Counted from the stretch's first letter, positions 1 to 8,774 are shown. The stretch: DNA of 64,000 bases from Pigmentiphaga sp. NML030171 (GCF_002188635.1 NZ_NINX01000035.1:186001-250000), one strand, 5' to 3'. Numbers and translations are program-made. The notes: generated from the letters alone by a model not told the origin.

Positions 1-318
1 GAGGTGCGCGCTCATGGCGGGCGAGGCGACCCGGTCGATCCAGTCCGCGCCGACGTAGCCTTCGGCCAGTCGCCGCACCTCGAAGCTGAGCACGTACAGC
101 GCGCCGTCGTCCTTGTGGTGGACCAGGCCTTCCTGCCTGAGGGTCTCCAGCAGGCGCTTGACGGTCGTGCGATGCAGGCCGGTCAGCCGGGCCAGTTCGA
201 CCACGCCGCCCATGCCTCCCGGCATGCCGTTCAGCGCCCGCAATACCGCCAGTCCCCGGCTCAATCCACGGACTTCCTTGTAGGCCGAATCCTCGGGTTT
301 TCCAGTAAGCAAATACAT
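1..318 (-). CDS. mhpR: IclR-family transcriptional regulator, MhpR-like (partial, C-terminus outside window)
   Basis: The first 106 codons of a regulator read leftward off the window edge. The N-terminal winged helix-turn-helix spans about residues 15-70, with VRGLSRGLAVLRALN, then ELARLTGLHRTTVKRLLETL as the recognition region, followed by RRLAEGY and WIDRVASPAM. From memory these closely follow E. coli MhpR, which activates 3-(3-hydroxyphenyl)propionate catabolism. The gene is divergent from a Bug receptor, a hydroxylase, mhpB and mhpC, which fits a local activator. The start is the ATG at 318, 16 bp from an MhpR-like operator (334-350), so the site could also control its own expression. 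The ligand-binding half is not visible, so effector specificity cannot be judged. Confidence 0.86.
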   Translation of the reverse strand, partial: MYLLTGKPEDSAYKEVRGLSRGLAVLRALNGMPGGMGGVVELARLTGLHRTTVKRLLETLRQEGLVHHKDDGALYVLSFEVRRLAEGYVGADWIDRVASPAMSAHL

Positions 319-333
319 GGTTTTTCGTTTGAT

Positions 334-350
334 GGTGCACCAGGTGCACC
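334..350. promoter_or_regulatory. Putative MhpR operator in the divergent promoter region
   Basis: GGTGCACCAGGTGCACC consists of two copies of the self-complementary octamer GGTGCACC separated by one base, forming a 17-bp dyad. As I recall it, the E. coli MhpR operator is GGTGCACCTGGTGCACA, nearly the same sequence. It lies 16 bp from the mhpR start and 83 bp before the Bug gene. A TATACA hexamer at 354-359 lies just to its right. Confidence 0.75.
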
Positions 351-433
351 TACTATACAGGGGCATGGGGCGGCATCAGACTTCCTCCCGCATTCGACGC
401 GGCGGCATCGCCGGCGAGAACCAAGGAGACGAC

Positions 434-1420
434 ATGAATGCCATTCGACGTGCGTTCTGCACGATGGCGGCGCTGGCCGCCGCGACCCTCACGCCCGCGT
501 TCGCGCAGGAATGGCCGGCCAGGCCGATCCGCATCGTGGTGCCGTATCCGGCGGGCGGCAACGCCGATTCGGCGGCGCGGGCGCTGGCCGAGGTGGTGTC
601 GGCCAGCCTCAGGCAGACGGTCATCGTCGACAACCGCCCCGGGGCCTCGACGATCATCGGGACGGACGCGGTCGCTCGAGCGCCGGCCGACGGCTATACC
701 ATCGGCCTGGTCACCGATTCGCATGCCATCAACGAGGCCATGGCCCACCTGCCGCATGCCAACGAGGTGCTGGGCGCGAAAGTGCCCTACGACGCGGTCA
801 AGGATTTCATGCCGGTGTCGGGCGTGGCCCTGGTACCCCTGGTGCTGGTGGCCAACCCCAAGGTGCCGGCGCGTTCGGTGAAGGAACTGGTGCGGCTCTC
901 GACCACGGGCAAGGGCGTTGATTTCGGCACCATGGGGCCGGGCAGTCCCTGGTTCGTGCACCTGCACCAGTTGCGCAAGCTGACCGGGGCGGATTTCGTG
1001 GACGTGCCCTACAAGGGGCTCGCGCCGGCGAACACGGATCTCCTGGCAGGGCAGATCCAGACGATGCTGATGCCCGTCCACTTCGCCCAGCCCTATATCA
1101 AGACGGGCAAGCTCGTACCGCTGGCGACGCTGGGCGGCAAGCGCCATCCGCTGCTGCCTGACGTGCCCACGCTGGCCGAGAGCGGCTATCCCGGCCTAGA
1201 GATCACCAATTACTTCATGTTCGTCGTGCCGGCGGGCACGCCGCAGCCGGTGGTCGACCGGCTGACCCGCGAGTTCAACGCGGCGCTGCGCCAGCCGGCA
1301 ATGAAGGAGAAGTTCGCGCTGACCGGCGATCCCTATCCGGCCGAACCGGCCGAACTCTCGGCCCGTCTGCGCCACGACATCAAGGCCTACGGCGACGTGC
1401 TGCAGGCCACTCTCAAATAG
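434..1420 (+). CDS. Bug/TctC-family tripartite tricarboxylate transporter substrate-binding protein
   Basis: A 328-residue periplasmic binding protein. A signal peptide ends near AFA-QE at about residue 22. The mature protein starts with the family hallmark WPARPIRIVVPYPAGGNADSAAR and later has DNRPGAS, ADGYTIG, VPYKGLAPA and LPDVPTLAESG. Bug proteins bind carboxylates with high affinity in the periplasm. ATG at 434 is chosen because AAGGAG lies just upstream (422-427). It is the first gene after the mhp operator and lies 19 bp before the hydroxylase, so it probably captures the aromatic acid degraded by this operon. No TctA/TctB membrane partner is present. The ligand is inferred from context only. 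Confidence 0.93.
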   Translation: MNAIRRAFCTMAALAAATLTPAFAQEWPARPIRIVVPYPAGGNADSAARALAEVVSASLRQTVIVDNRPGASTIIGTDAVARAPADGYTIGLVTDSHAINEAMAHLPHANEVLGAKVPYDAVKDFMPVSGVALVPLVLVANPKVPARSVKELVRLSTTGKGVDFGTMGPGSPWFVHLHQLRKLTGADFVDVPYKGLAPANTDLLAGQIQTMLMPVHFAQPYIKTGKLVPLATLGGKRHPLLPDVPTLAESGYPGLEITNYFMFVVPAGTPQPVVDRLTREFNAALRQPAMKEKFALTGDPYPAEPAELSARLRHDIKAYGDVLQATLK

Positions 1421-1439
1421 CCCACGAAGGGAAACGACA

Positions 1440-3197
1440 GTGAAGAAGGATGCATTTCAGACCGACGTGCTGGTGGTCGGCTCCGGTCCCATGGGCGCCA
1501 CCACGGCGCTGGCGCTGGCGACCTACGGCGTGCGTGTCCAGGTGGTGAACCGATACAACTGGACCGCGAACACGCCCCGCGCGCACATCACCAACCAGCG
1601 CGCGATGGAAGTCTTGCGCGACCTGGGCCTGGAGGATGAAGCGCGCCGCCGGGCCACGCCCTGGGAATGGATGGGCGACACCTTGTTCACCACCAGCCTG
1701 GCCGGACCCGAGATCGCACGGCTGCGCACCTGGGGAACCGGCGACGAACGCATCGGCGACTATCTGCAGGCCAGTCCTTGCCCGATGCTGGACCTGCCGC
1801 AGAACAAGATGGAGCCCATGCTGGTCACGCATGCCGCCGCGCGCGGCGCGGTCTTTTCGTTCAATACCGAGTACCTGGGCCACGAGCAGGACGCGGACGG
1901 CGTGACGGTCAGCCTGCGGGATGTGCCGTCGGGCCGGGAATATGCCGTTCGCTCGCGGTACCTGGTAGGTGCGGACGGCGCGCGCTCCAAGGTCATGGAC
2001 GACGCGGGGCTGGAGCTGCGGGGACAACTGGCGCGGGCGGCCACCGCCTACGTGCTGTTCCGGGCGGACCTGTCCCGGTATGCGGCCCACCGGCCCAGCA
2101 TCCTGTATTGGATCGCGACCTCCAATGCGGCGTTCGGCGAGATCGGCCTGGGCCTGCTGCGCGCGATCGAACCATGGGACCAATGGATAGCGGGCTGGGG
2201 CTTCGACATGGAGAAGGGGGAGCCCGATTTCTCTCCCGGGGAAATCCTGAAGAAGGTCCGTATCCTGGTGGGCGACCCGGACCTGGAGATCGAGATCGAC
2301 AATGCCTCGGTCTGGTACGTGAATCAGGCGCACGCGCCGGTCTATTCGAAGGGAAGGGTCTTCTGCGGCGGGGATGCGGTGCATCGCCATCCGCCCTCCA
2401 GTGGACTGGGATCCAACACCTGCATGCAGGACGCCTTCAATCTCGCCTGGAAACTCGCATTCGTGCTGCGCGGCCACGCCGGGACGGGCCTGCTGGATTC
2501 CTATTCGCTGGAACGCGCGCCGGTGGGGGCGCAGATCGTTGCCCGGGCGAACCAGTCCAGGCTGGACTACGGTCCGCTGAACCAGTGCTTCCGGGAAGCC
2601 GGCGCCGAGGATCCGGTCGCGGCTGGCCTGGCGCGGCTGGCCGCGCCCGATGCCGAAGGCGTGGCACGGCGCGCGGCCCTGGCCGAGGCGCTCAGGCTCA
2701 AGAACTACGAGTTCAACGCGCAGGGCGTGGAGCTGAACCAGCGCTATGCGTCGGCGGCGATCATTGCCGAATCGGACGCGGGCGAGGAAACCTGGAGGCG
2801 CGACCCGCAACTGCATGCGCAGGCCAGCACGCGCCCCGGCGCCAAGCTGCCCCATGCCTGGCTGGTGGGGAGCGACGGACGCAGGGTGTCGACGCTGGAT
2901 GTCGTGGGCCGGGGCAAGTTCACCCTGCTTACCGGCCTGGCGGGGCAGGCGTGGAAAGAGGCGGCCGCCGCGATGGACCTGCCTTTCCTGAGGACCGTCG
3001 TGATCGGCGAGCCGGGCGCGCTCGATTCCTACTGCACGTGGCACGCGCTGCGCGAGATCGAGGAGTCCGGGGCGCTGCTGGTGCGCCCGGACGGTATCGT
3101 GGCGTGGCGCCGGCACAGCGGCGAAGGGCTGGACGCGGCGGGAGCGGGTGTCGTTCTCGAGACGGCCCTGGCGAAGCTGCTGGACCGCGCGCGGTGA
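1440..3197 (+). CDS. FAD-dependent aromatic hydroxylase, TfdB-like, in the mhpA position
   Basis: A 585-residue class A flavoprotein monooxygenase. The FAD-binding GSGPMGA is at residues 14-20 and the second FAD motif (GDAVHRHPPSSGLGSNT) starts near residue 311; DGAR near 180 is the third conserved site. The protein ends in a thioredoxin-like C-terminal domain (ASTRPGAKLPHAW, SDGRRVSTLD). The segments YNWTANTPRAHITNQRAMEV, DLPQNKMEP and MQDAFNLAWKLAFVLRGHA resemble 2,4-dichlorophenol 6-monooxygenase (TfdB) far more than E. coli MhpA. The expected reaction is NAD(P)H-dependent ortho-hydroxylation giving a catechol for the next gene product. The start is GTG at 1440. The exact substrate is not predictable; a hydroxyphenylpropionate is inferred from mhpB and mhpC. 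Confidence 0.9.
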   Translation: MKKDAFQTDVLVVGSGPMGATTALALATYGVRVQVVNRYNWTANTPRAHITNQRAMEVLRDLGLEDEARRRATPWEWMGDTLFTTSLAGPEIARLRTWGTGDERIGDYLQASPCPMLDLPQNKMEPMLVTHAAARGAVFSFNTEYLGHEQDADGVTVSLRDVPSGREYAVRSRYLVGADGARSKVMDDAGLELRGQLARAATAYVLFRADLSRYAAHRPSILYWIATSNAAFGEIGLGLLRAIEPWDQWIAGWGFDMEKGEPDFSPGEILKKVRILVGDPDLEIEIDNASVWYVNQAHAPVYSKGRVFCGGDAVHRHPPSSGLGSNTCMQDAFNLAWKLAFVLRGHAGTGLLDSYSLERAPVGAQIVARANQSRLDYGPLNQCFREAGAEDPVAAGLARLAAPDAEGVARRAALAEALRLKNYEFNAQGVELNQRYASAAIIAESDAGEETWRRDPQLHAQASTRPGAKLPHAWLVGSDGRRVSTLDVVGRGKFTLLTGLAGQAWKEAAAAMDLPFLRTVVIGEPGALDSYCTWHALREIEESGALLVRPDGIVAWRRHSGEGLDAAGAGVVLETALAKLLDRAR

Positions 3198-3211
3198 CGA
3201 GGACGGATGCC

Positions 3212-4171
3212 ATGGGCGAGCGGGCCTTCCTGGGCATGTCGCATTCCCCGTTGATGGGGCTGAATCCCGTGCCGGCACAGGCCGGGGCCGAGTTGCAGGC
3301 GGCCATCGCGCGAGTGCGCGATCAGGTCCTGGCCTATGCGCCGGACCTGGTCGTGCTGATAGCGCCCGACCACTACAACGGCTTCTTCAACCGGTTGATG
3401 CCGCCATTCTGCATAGGCACGCAGGCCCGGGCGGTGGGCGACTACCTGTCTCCCGAGGGCCGCTTGCAGGTTGATGCTTCGCTGGCGCTGGAGATGGCCG
3501 ATGCCCTGATGGACCGGGGGTTCGACGCGGCCGTCTCGCGGCGCATGGAGGTGGACCACGGTTTTGCCCAGCCGCTGCAATTGCTTTGGGGAGGGCTGGA
3601 TACGCCGCCCGTGGTGCCGGTGTTCGTCAATGCCGTCGCGCCGCCCGGCATTCCGCGCCTGTTTCGGTGCCGGGATCTGGGCCGGGCCATCGGCGATTTC
3701 CTGGACGGCGTGCCGCGGCGCGCGCTGCTGATCGGCTCGGGCGGACTGTCGCACGAGCCGCCGGTCCCGACGCTGGATCATCCCGACCCCGAGGTGCGCG
3801 AACGGATCACCGTGCCGCGCGCGGCCACGCCCGGCGAGCGCGAGGCCAAGACCCGGCGCGTGATGGCCGCGGGACAGGCCTTGGCCGCGGGCGCCGGGAC
3901 GGTCAAGCCGCTGGCGCCGGACTGGGACCGCCGCTGGATGGATGCGCTGGCAGGTCCGGCAGCCGCCCTGGATGAATTGTGCGCGTGGCCGGAGGACGCC
4001 ATCGCTCGCGAGGCGGGCGCATCGGCGCACGAATCGAAGACGTGGCTGATTGCGCGCGCGGCGCTGACCGGGCGCATCGGGGCGCCGGTCTTCCGGTACT
4101 ACCGGGCCATTCCCGAATACATCGCCGGTTTCGGCCTGATGCTGATGACGCAGCAGGGCTTGATGAACTAA
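3212..4171 (+). CDS. mhpB: 2,3-dihydroxyphenylpropionate 1,2-dioxygenase (LigB-type extradiol dioxygenase)
   Basis: A 319-residue type II (LigB superfamily) Fe(II) extradiol dioxygenase. Conserved blocks match MhpB in order: LGMSHSPLMG, LVVLIAPDHYNGFF, MPPFCIG, VDHGFAQPLQLLWGGL (catalytic His region), PVFVNAVAPP, LLIGSGGLSHEPPVP, and C-terminal RYYRAIPEYIAGFG. It should cleave a 3-(2,3-dihydroxyphenyl)propionate-type catechol to a 2-hydroxy-6-oxononadienedioate. ATG at 3212 is preferred because AGGA lies at a normal distance; a GTG at 3194 overlapping the hydroxylase stop is the alternative. Cytoplasmic, second enzyme of the operon. Confidence 0.93.
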   Translation: MGERAFLGMSHSPLMGLNPVPAQAGAELQAAIARVRDQVLAYAPDLVVLIAPDHYNGFFNRLMPPFCIGTQARAVGDYLSPEGRLQVDASLALEMADALMDRGFDAAVSRRMEVDHGFAQPLQLLWGGLDTPPVVPVFVNAVAPPGIPRLFRCRDLGRAIGDFLDGVPRRALLIGSGGLSHEPPVPTLDHPDPEVRERITVPRAATPGEREAKTRRVMAAGQALAAGAGTVKPLAPDWDRRWMDALAGPAAALDELCAWPEDAIAREAGASAHESKTWLIARAALTGRIGAPVFRYYRAIPEYIAGFGLMLMTQQGLMN

Positions 4172-4228
4172 CCCATGCCCGCCGCGCACGCGGACGGGAC
4201 CTTTCACTGCATTGCCTACGAACGAGAA

Positions 4229-5104
4229 ATGACCATGACGCAAACGATCTCCCCGCTGACCGAAGCCGCCACCAGCCGCTACGTGCAAATCACCGAGAAC
4301 GGCCAGCCGCTGCGCCTGCACTACAACGACACGGGCGTGGGCGGCGAGGCCGTGATCATGCTGCACGGCTCGGGCCCTGGCGCCAGCGGCTGGGCCAATT
4401 TCCACCGTAACGTCCAGCCGTTCGCCGATGCCGGCTACCGGGTCATCCTGCTGGACTTCCCGGGCTGGAGCAAGAGCGACGCCATCGTCTGCGCCGGTTC
4501 GCGCTCGGACCTGAACGCGCGCGCGCTGGCCGGCCTGATGGATGCGATCGGACTGGAGCGGGCGCACCTGGTCGGCAACTCCATGGGCGCCCACAGCGCC
4601 GTCGCCTTTGCCCTGGCGCATCCGGCGCGCGTGGGCCGGCTGGTCCTGATGGGCGGCGGGACGGGCGGGGTCAGCCCCGTCGTTCCCATGCCCACCGAAG
4701 GCATCAAGCTGATCGGCGCGCTGTACCGCGATCCGACCATCGAGAACCTGAAGCGGATGATGAACGTGTTCGTCTATGACGCCGCCAGCCTGACCGAGGA
4801 ATTGTTCCAGGCTCGGCTGGACAACATGTTGTCGCGCCGCGATCACCTGGAGAACTTCGTCAAGAGCAGCCAGGCCCATCCCCGGCAGTTCCCCGACGTG
4901 GGCGCGCGGCTGGGCGAGGTCGCGGCCCGGACCCTCATCATCTGGGGCCGGGACGACCGCTTCGTGCCGATGGACACCGGACTGCGCCTGCTGGCCGGCC
5001 TGCAGGACGCCGAGCTGCACGTGTTCAGCCGCTGCGGCCATTGGGCCCAGTGGGAGCACGCGCAGAAGTTCAACCGCATGGTGCTGGATTTCCTGGCGGC
5101 CTGA
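4229..5104 (+). CDS. mhpC: 2-hydroxy-6-oxononadienedioate hydrolase (C-C bond hydrolase)
   Basis: A 291-residue alpha/beta hydrolase. The oxyanion region [13 protein letters not shown], the nucleophile elbow GNSMGAHS, the acid [11 protein letters not shown] and the base [11 protein letters not shown] give the Ser-Asp-His triad. [19 protein letters not shown] and [16 protein letters not shown] follow MhpC closely. It hydrolyses the meta-cleavage product of MhpB to 2-hydroxypenta-2,4-dienoate and a dicarboxylate. ATG at 4229 (MTMTQT) is chosen, with ATG 4235 nearly equivalent; the upstream ATG at 4175 would add an unrelated leader. It is the last gene of the cluster here: mhpD, mhpF and mhpE do not follow, so the dienoate must be processed by genes elsewhere. 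Confidence 0.94.
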   Translation: MTMTQTISPLTEAATSRYVQITENGQPLRLHYNDTGVGGEAVIMLHGSGPGASGWANFHRNVQPFADAGYRVILLDFPGWSKSDAIVCAGSRSDLNARALAGLMDAIGLERAHLVGNSMGAHSAVAFALAHPARVGRLVLMGGGTGGVSPVVPMPTEGIKLIGALYRDPTIENLKRMMNVFVYDAASLTEELFQARLDNMLSRRDHLENFVKSSQAHPRQFPDVGARLGEVAARTLIIWGRDDRFVPMDTGLRLLAGLQDAELHVFSRCGHWAQWEHAQKFNRMVLDFLAA

Positions 5105-5117
5105 GAAGGCCGCCAGG
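5092..5117. terminator. Hairpin enclosing the mhpC stop codon
   Basis: CCTGGCGGCC and GGCCGCCAGG form a perfect 10-bp stem around the loop TGAGAA, so the mhpC stop codon is in the loop. It lies 9 bp from the stop of the convergent isochorismatase gene. No U-tract follows on either strand, so termination is uncertain. Confidence 0.4.
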
Positions 5118-5125
5118 GGCGGCGA

Positions 5126-5806
5126 TTACGCGCGCTGCGAGTCCAGCGTCTCGTTATTCTTCACCACCTCCTGAGCCTTCGTGTAGCTTTCGATCAGCAA
5201 CTGGTAGGCGGGGAAGATCTTGGTGTAGACCTCGGCCCACTGCAGGGCGTCGTCGCGATGCCAGGTCTTTTGCAGCTCGGAGGCTACCGCCGCAGTGTCC
5301 ATGGGCACCACGCCCGCCTGCACCACGCGCGCCAGCGTGATCTCCTGCGCCATCTTGCTGTAGGTGCCGGAGGCGTCGACCACCGCGAACACCTTGTAGC
5401 CGTCGGCGACCGCGCTGATGGCGGGGAAGGCCATGCACACGCTGGTGATGGTGCCGGCGATGATGAGGGTCTTGCGTCCGGTGGCCTTGACGGCGGCTAC
5501 GAAGTCCGGGTTGTCCCAGGCGTTGATTTCGCCCTTGCGCGCCACATATTGGGCATGCGGTGCGTTGGCGTGGATTTCCGGGATGAGCGGGCCGTTGGGA
5601 CCCTGGGGCACCGAGGCGGTGGTGATGACGGGCAGCTTGCTCAGGGTGGCCATTTTGGCCAGCGCCGCGGCGCGGGTGCGCAGCTCGGGCATGGGCATGT
5701 CGCCCACGGTCTGGAACAGGCCGCTTTGGTGATCGATCAGCAGCATGACGGCGTCTGCGGGGTCGATGACGGGACGTTGGCCCTGGAAATTGGCGGGGGT
5801 GCTCAT
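5126..5806 (-). CDS. Isochorismatase-family cysteine hydrolase (YcaC-like)
   Basis: A 226-residue protein of the cysteine hydrolase fold. [14 protein letters not shown] carries the catalytic Asp, and [21 protein letters not shown] carries the nucleophilic Cys next to the usual cis-peptide; a Lys in [10 protein letters not shown] may complete the triad. The long C-terminus ([20 protein letters not shown]) is typical of the YcaC subgroup, whose substrates are mostly unknown. ATG at 5806 follows AAGGAG at good spacing. It is convergent with mhpC and downstream of a strong terminator, so it forms its own transcription unit. Substrate unknown. Confidence 0.88.
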   Translation of the reverse strand: MSTPANFQGQRPVIDPADAVMLLIDHQSGLFQTVGDMPMPELRTRAAALAKMATLSKLPVITTASVPQGPNGPLIPEIHANAPHAQYVARKGEINAWDNPDFVAAVKATGRKTLIIAGTITSVCMAFPAISAVADGYKVFAVVDASGTYSKMAQEITLARVVQAGVVPMDTAAVASELQKTWHRDDALQWAEVYTKIFPAYQLLIESYTKAQEVVKNNETLDSQRA

Positions 5807-5895
5807 GATGCGCTCTCCTTGGTGGTCGGCGGGCAGCGGATTGCTTGTGCCGTGGGAAAGAGCATATCCACGATGCCAAAAGACTTTTAGTAGGC

Positions 5896-5937
5896 AAAAA
5901 TGGCATGCATCGTTCCTTTTTAGGAACGATGCATGCT
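5896..5937 (-). terminator. Rho-independent terminator of the alpha/beta hydrolase gene
   Basis: A perfect 15-bp inverted repeat (GCATGCATCGTTCCT / AGGAACGATGCATGC, 5903-5936) closes on a TTTT loop, 7 bp after the minus-strand stop. The minus strand continues into five T residues (complement of A5896-5900). It sits upstream of the isochorismatase start, separating the two genes. Confidence 0.75.
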
Positions 5938-5943
5938 TTCGGA

Positions 5944-7719
5944 TCAAAGCCCCTGCTTGCCCGCGCCGGCCAGGATCTCCTGGATCCGATCCAGCAAGGC
6001 ATCGGTGCGCGCCTGGTCGGGCGCCGCCATCCGCTTCAGGCTGCCCAGGGCCGCCACGTCGCCGTAGAACGGCACCTGGTCGCAGTCGGTGCGGCGGGCC
6101 GGAAGCGCGTCGTCAAGGAAGAAGGCCGTCACCCGGTGGTCCACGCACGGGCTCATGTAGGGGAACACGCCATGCGAGTACTCCCCCTTCACATACAGCA
6201 GCCGGGCCGTGGGCAGGGCATCGACGAAGCGCAGCGCGTTCTCGGTCAGGGTCAGCGCGTCGAACTGGCTTTGCACGACCATCAGCGGCCCCGCCTTGGC
6301 GGTGTCCTGCACGGCGGGCTTGGCGGTGGTCGGACCGCCCCAGTACAGGCAGGGCGCCTCGGTCATCGAGCCGCCGGTCACCGGATGGCTGATCGCCATC
6401 TCGTTGCCCAGGCTGATCCAGTACTGGGGATCGGTCCGGCTCGCCACGTCGTTGCAGACGACGGCGACGTAGGTGGCCTCTTCGGGCGGCATCAGCAGGG
6501 ACCGCGGCTCGGGGAAGCGGATCGCGGCGAACTGGTCGAGCAGGCGTGTCGCCGCGCGCAGGGCTGCTTCGACGTCGAACGGAGCCCGGTCGCGGATCGC
6601 GGTGTCCACCGCGATGCGAAGGTCGGCCTCGCTGATGTCGGGATCGGTGGCCAACCGGTCCCTGGCGATGCCCGCCGCCAGCATGACGAAACCCGACGAC
6701 ACCAGGCCGCGGCTGCTGTTGAACGCCAGCGTCGCGCCCACGGCCGCCTTCAGGGGCGAGGGCAGCGTGCCGAACAGCGCGCGGATCCGGCTTTCGTCCG
6801 CGCCCAGCCGGTAGAGGTCCGGATGGCGGGCGAAATAGGGGCTCATGACCTCGTCCAGCACGCGCTGCTTGCCGATGGACTGGCCGATCATGGCTTCGTC
6901 GAAGCCGGCGGTGAAGTCGACGGCGCTGTCCAGCACCAGGTGGCCGGCCTGTCCGGGGAAGCGGGCGGCATACCAGGCGCCCAGCCAGGTTCCGTACGAA
7001 TAGCCGATGTAGTTGAGCTTGGCGTCGCCGATCAGATGGCGGATCAGGTCCAGGTCCCAGGCCGTCTGTTCGGTGTTGATATAGGGCGTCAGGGGGTTGT
7101 TCTTGCAGGCCTTGGTCGCCAGCCGCAGGTTGTACAGCATGGCCTCGATGTTGGCCGGGCTGCGGTCGTCGGACGGGAAGTTCACCTTGCGCGAGGGTTC
7201 GTTGGCCGTGCAGGTGATGGTGGTGCCGGCACCGGTGCCGCGCGGCGAGAAACCCACCATGTCATAGTGCCGCGCCAGGTCCTGCAGCGCCGCACGCGTG
7301 GGCGAGTCGCTGGGAGGCTGGGAGAACAGCGCGCCGAAGTTGGCCGCGATCTCGAGTCCGTCGCCGCCGGGGCCGCCGGGATTGAAGACGATGGAGCCCT
7401 TGCGGACCTTGGGCTCGGCGGTGGCGACCTTCAGCAACGCGAGGCGGATGTCGCCCCGGTCCGTCCTGGCGTAGTCCAGCGGCGCGCGTATGGTCGCGCA
7501 CGACACTTTGTCTCCCAGTTGCTGGATGAGGGCGCTGTTCGGACCCAGGACGTTCGGATCGCAGGGGGCCCATGCCACCGCCTGGGATTTGTAGGCGGCC
7601 AGCGGGTCGTCCGGCGCGGGGGCATCACCTCCGCCGCCGCAGGAAGCCAGACCGGTCAATAGGACGGCGGCGCCGTATCGCCATGCCGAGCGGCCGTGGA
7701 TATGCATGTATGCCCCCAT
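5944..7719 (-). CDS. Secreted alpha/beta hydrolase lipoprotein, tripeptidyl-aminopeptidase-like
   Basis: A 591-residue protein with a lipoprotein signal: a charged start, a hydrophobic stretch and the lipobox LTGLASC near residues 22-27, followed by GGGGD. The fold has [10 protein letters not shown] (oxyanion region), the nucleophile elbow [15 protein letters not shown] and a late [19 protein letters not shown] carrying the catalytic His. The order matches secreted tripeptidyl aminopeptidase / TAP-like hydrolases with a C-terminal TAP domain. Likely membrane-anchored in the periplasm and cleaving peptides or esters. ATG 7719 is given; an internal ATG at 7707 has GGGGG upstream and may be the true start. 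The native substrate is unknown. Confidence 0.85.
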   Translation of the reverse strand: MGAYMHIHGRSAWRYGAAVLLTGLASCGGGGDAPAPDDPLAAYKSQAVAWAPCDPNVLGPNSALIQQLGDKVSCATIRAPLDYARTDRGDIRLALLKVATAEPKVRKGSIVFNPGGPGGDGLEIAANFGALFSQPPSDSPTRAALQDLARHYDMVGFSPRGTGAGTTITCTANEPSRKVNFPSDDRSPANIEAMLYNLRLATKACKNNPLTPYINTEQTAWDLDLIRHLIGDAKLNYIGYSYGTWLGAWYAARFPGQAGHLVLDSAVDFTAGFDEAMIGQSIGKQRVLDEVMSPYFARHPDLYRLGADESRIRALFGTLPSPLKAAVGATLAFNSSRGLVSSGFVMLAAGIARDRLATDPDISEADLRIAVDTAIRDRAPFDVEAALRAATRLLDQFAAIRFPEPRSLLMPPEEATYVAVVCNDVASRTDPQYWISLGNEMAISHPVTGGSMTEAPCLYWGGPTTAKPAVQDTAKAGPLMVVQSQFDALTLTENALRFVDALPTARLLYVKGEYSHGVFPYMSPCVDHRVTAFFLDDALPARRTDCDQVPFYGDVAALGSLKRMAAPDQARTDALLDRIQEILAGAGKQGL

Positions 7720-7835
7720 TCTTGAGAATGTCTTTCATTGAGGCGCAAGCATAGCCGCATTCGTCACATGCGGATACGTTTTGTTACGTGGGGGCGGGGG
7801 CGGAAGGGAGGGCGCCGGCGATGCCGGCGCGGAAC

Positions 7836-8090
7836 TCAGGCGGACTTTTTCCTGATCATGCCGTAGATCAGCAGCAGCACGATGGCGCCGACCACCGAGG
7901 CGATCCATCCGGCCGGCTCGCCCGGCTGGTACCAGCCCATCGCGCGGCCGGCATATCCGGCGATGAGCGAACCGGCGATGCCGAGCACGATGGTCATGAT
8001 CCACCCCATGCTGTCGTCGCCTGGCTTGATCGCACGTGCAAGCAGGCCGACGACCAAGCCTACCAGAAGACTTCCGAGAAGAGACAGCAT
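7836..8090 (-). CDS. GlsB/YeaQ/YmgE-family small membrane protein
   Basis: An 84-residue inner-membrane protein with three hydrophobic segments (about residues 2-20, 28-50 and 58-80). Glycine-rich helices (LLGSLLVGLVVGLLAR, GWIMTIVLGIAGSLIAGYAG, IASVVGAIVLLLIYGMI) and the ending RKKSA are typical of the transglycosylase-associated GlsB family, which is linked with general stress. ATG at 8090 has a GGAGG ribosome site. It is followed downstream by no gene on the same strand. The molecular role is unknown in the family. Confidence 0.88.
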   Translation of the reverse strand: MLSLLGSLLVGLVVGLLARAIKPGDDSMGWIMTIVLGIAGSLIAGYAGRAMGWYQPGEPAGWIASVVGAIVLLLIYGMIRKKSA

Positions 8091-8185
8091 GGCGTACCTC
8101 CGGGCAAGATTCCAGTTCCCCTGGCGGGGCGTGCGCGCATCATGCCATATTTCGAGGCGGCCGGCGTAGCCCGGCCGGTGGGCCG

Positions 8186-8470
8186 TCAGCGCAGGGTGTA
8201 GCCCTTGGCGCGCATGCAGTCGTTGGCCATGCCCGACTGGCGTTCGGCGTTGGCCAAGCCGTCGCTCACGCCGGATCCGCCGCCGGCATTGATGCCGCGG
8301 TACGAGGGGGTGCTCGAGCCCGGCGAATTGATGCGAGCCTGGCGTTCGCACTGGATGCGGTCGCGCTCGGCCTGGTCGGCCGAGGAGGTCTCGCGGTACC
8401 AGGAAGTGGGGCTGGAGGCACACGCGGTCAGCGCCAGCACGCAGAGCAGGGCGGCGGGGTTCTTGTTCAT
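8186..8470 (-). CDS. Small putative lipoprotein of unknown function
   Basis: A 94-residue protein. MNKNPAALLCVLALTACASS is a type II signal peptide with lipobox LTAC, so Cys17 should be lipidated. The mature part is polar with ERDRIQCERQARI, a glycine/serine-rich centre and the ending MANDCMRAKGYTLR; the two later cysteines may pair. Endings such as DCMRAKGY are common in small betaproteobacterial envelope lipoproteins. The start was set at the signal peptide; a longer reading from 8539 has no signal at its front. Function not recognised. Confidence 0.8.
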   Translation of the reverse strand: MNKNPAALLCVLALTACASSPTSWYRETSSADQAERDRIQCERQARINSPGSSTPSYRGINAGGGSGVSDGLANAERQSGMANDCMRAKGYTLR

Positions 8471-8573
8471 GATGTTCTGTTCCGTTTGAGGCCCCTGGGG
8501 CGTGGCCCGCATCGCGGGGAATGCATCAATTGTATTCAAACGCGAAGGCGCGCGGAACGAGGGGCGGAGTCTG

Positions 8574-8774
8574 TCAGACCTCGTCGTCGTACTCGAGTTC
8601 GGACAGCCGGCGCCGCAGCGCTCGGGCGTCCACCTCGGTGGCGTGGTAGTTCAGCGGCAGCTGGCGCAGTTCGCCGTCGTAGGGATCGCCGTCCGCCGCG
8701 TCGTTCAGCGACAGTTCGAATACGGCAAGGCGGCGCTGCCTGAGCTGGCGCATGTATTGAAGAATGTTTTTCAT
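8574..8774 (-). CDS. Small hypothetical protein
   Basis: A 66-residue reading frame starting MKNILQYMRQLRQRRLAVFELSL and ending RRRLSELEYDDEV. It is charged, with no signal or membrane segment. It has no strong ribosome site. Its high GC at third codon positions fits a real gene, and the opposite strand offers no better candidate. A longer frame from 8813 is possible but adds an unconvincing leader. Function not recognised. Confidence 0.5.
   Translation of the reverse strand: MKNILQYMRQLRQRRLAVFELSLNDAADGDPYDGELRQLPLNYHATEVDARALRRRLSELEYDDEV

Noticed and set aside
1667-4171. An 834-codon frame running from within the hydroxylase gene into mhpB.
   Set aside because: Its first half is a frame-shifted shadow of the TfdB-like gene with low-complexity Gly/Arg composition; only the part from 3212 has family motifs. 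Not a fusion.
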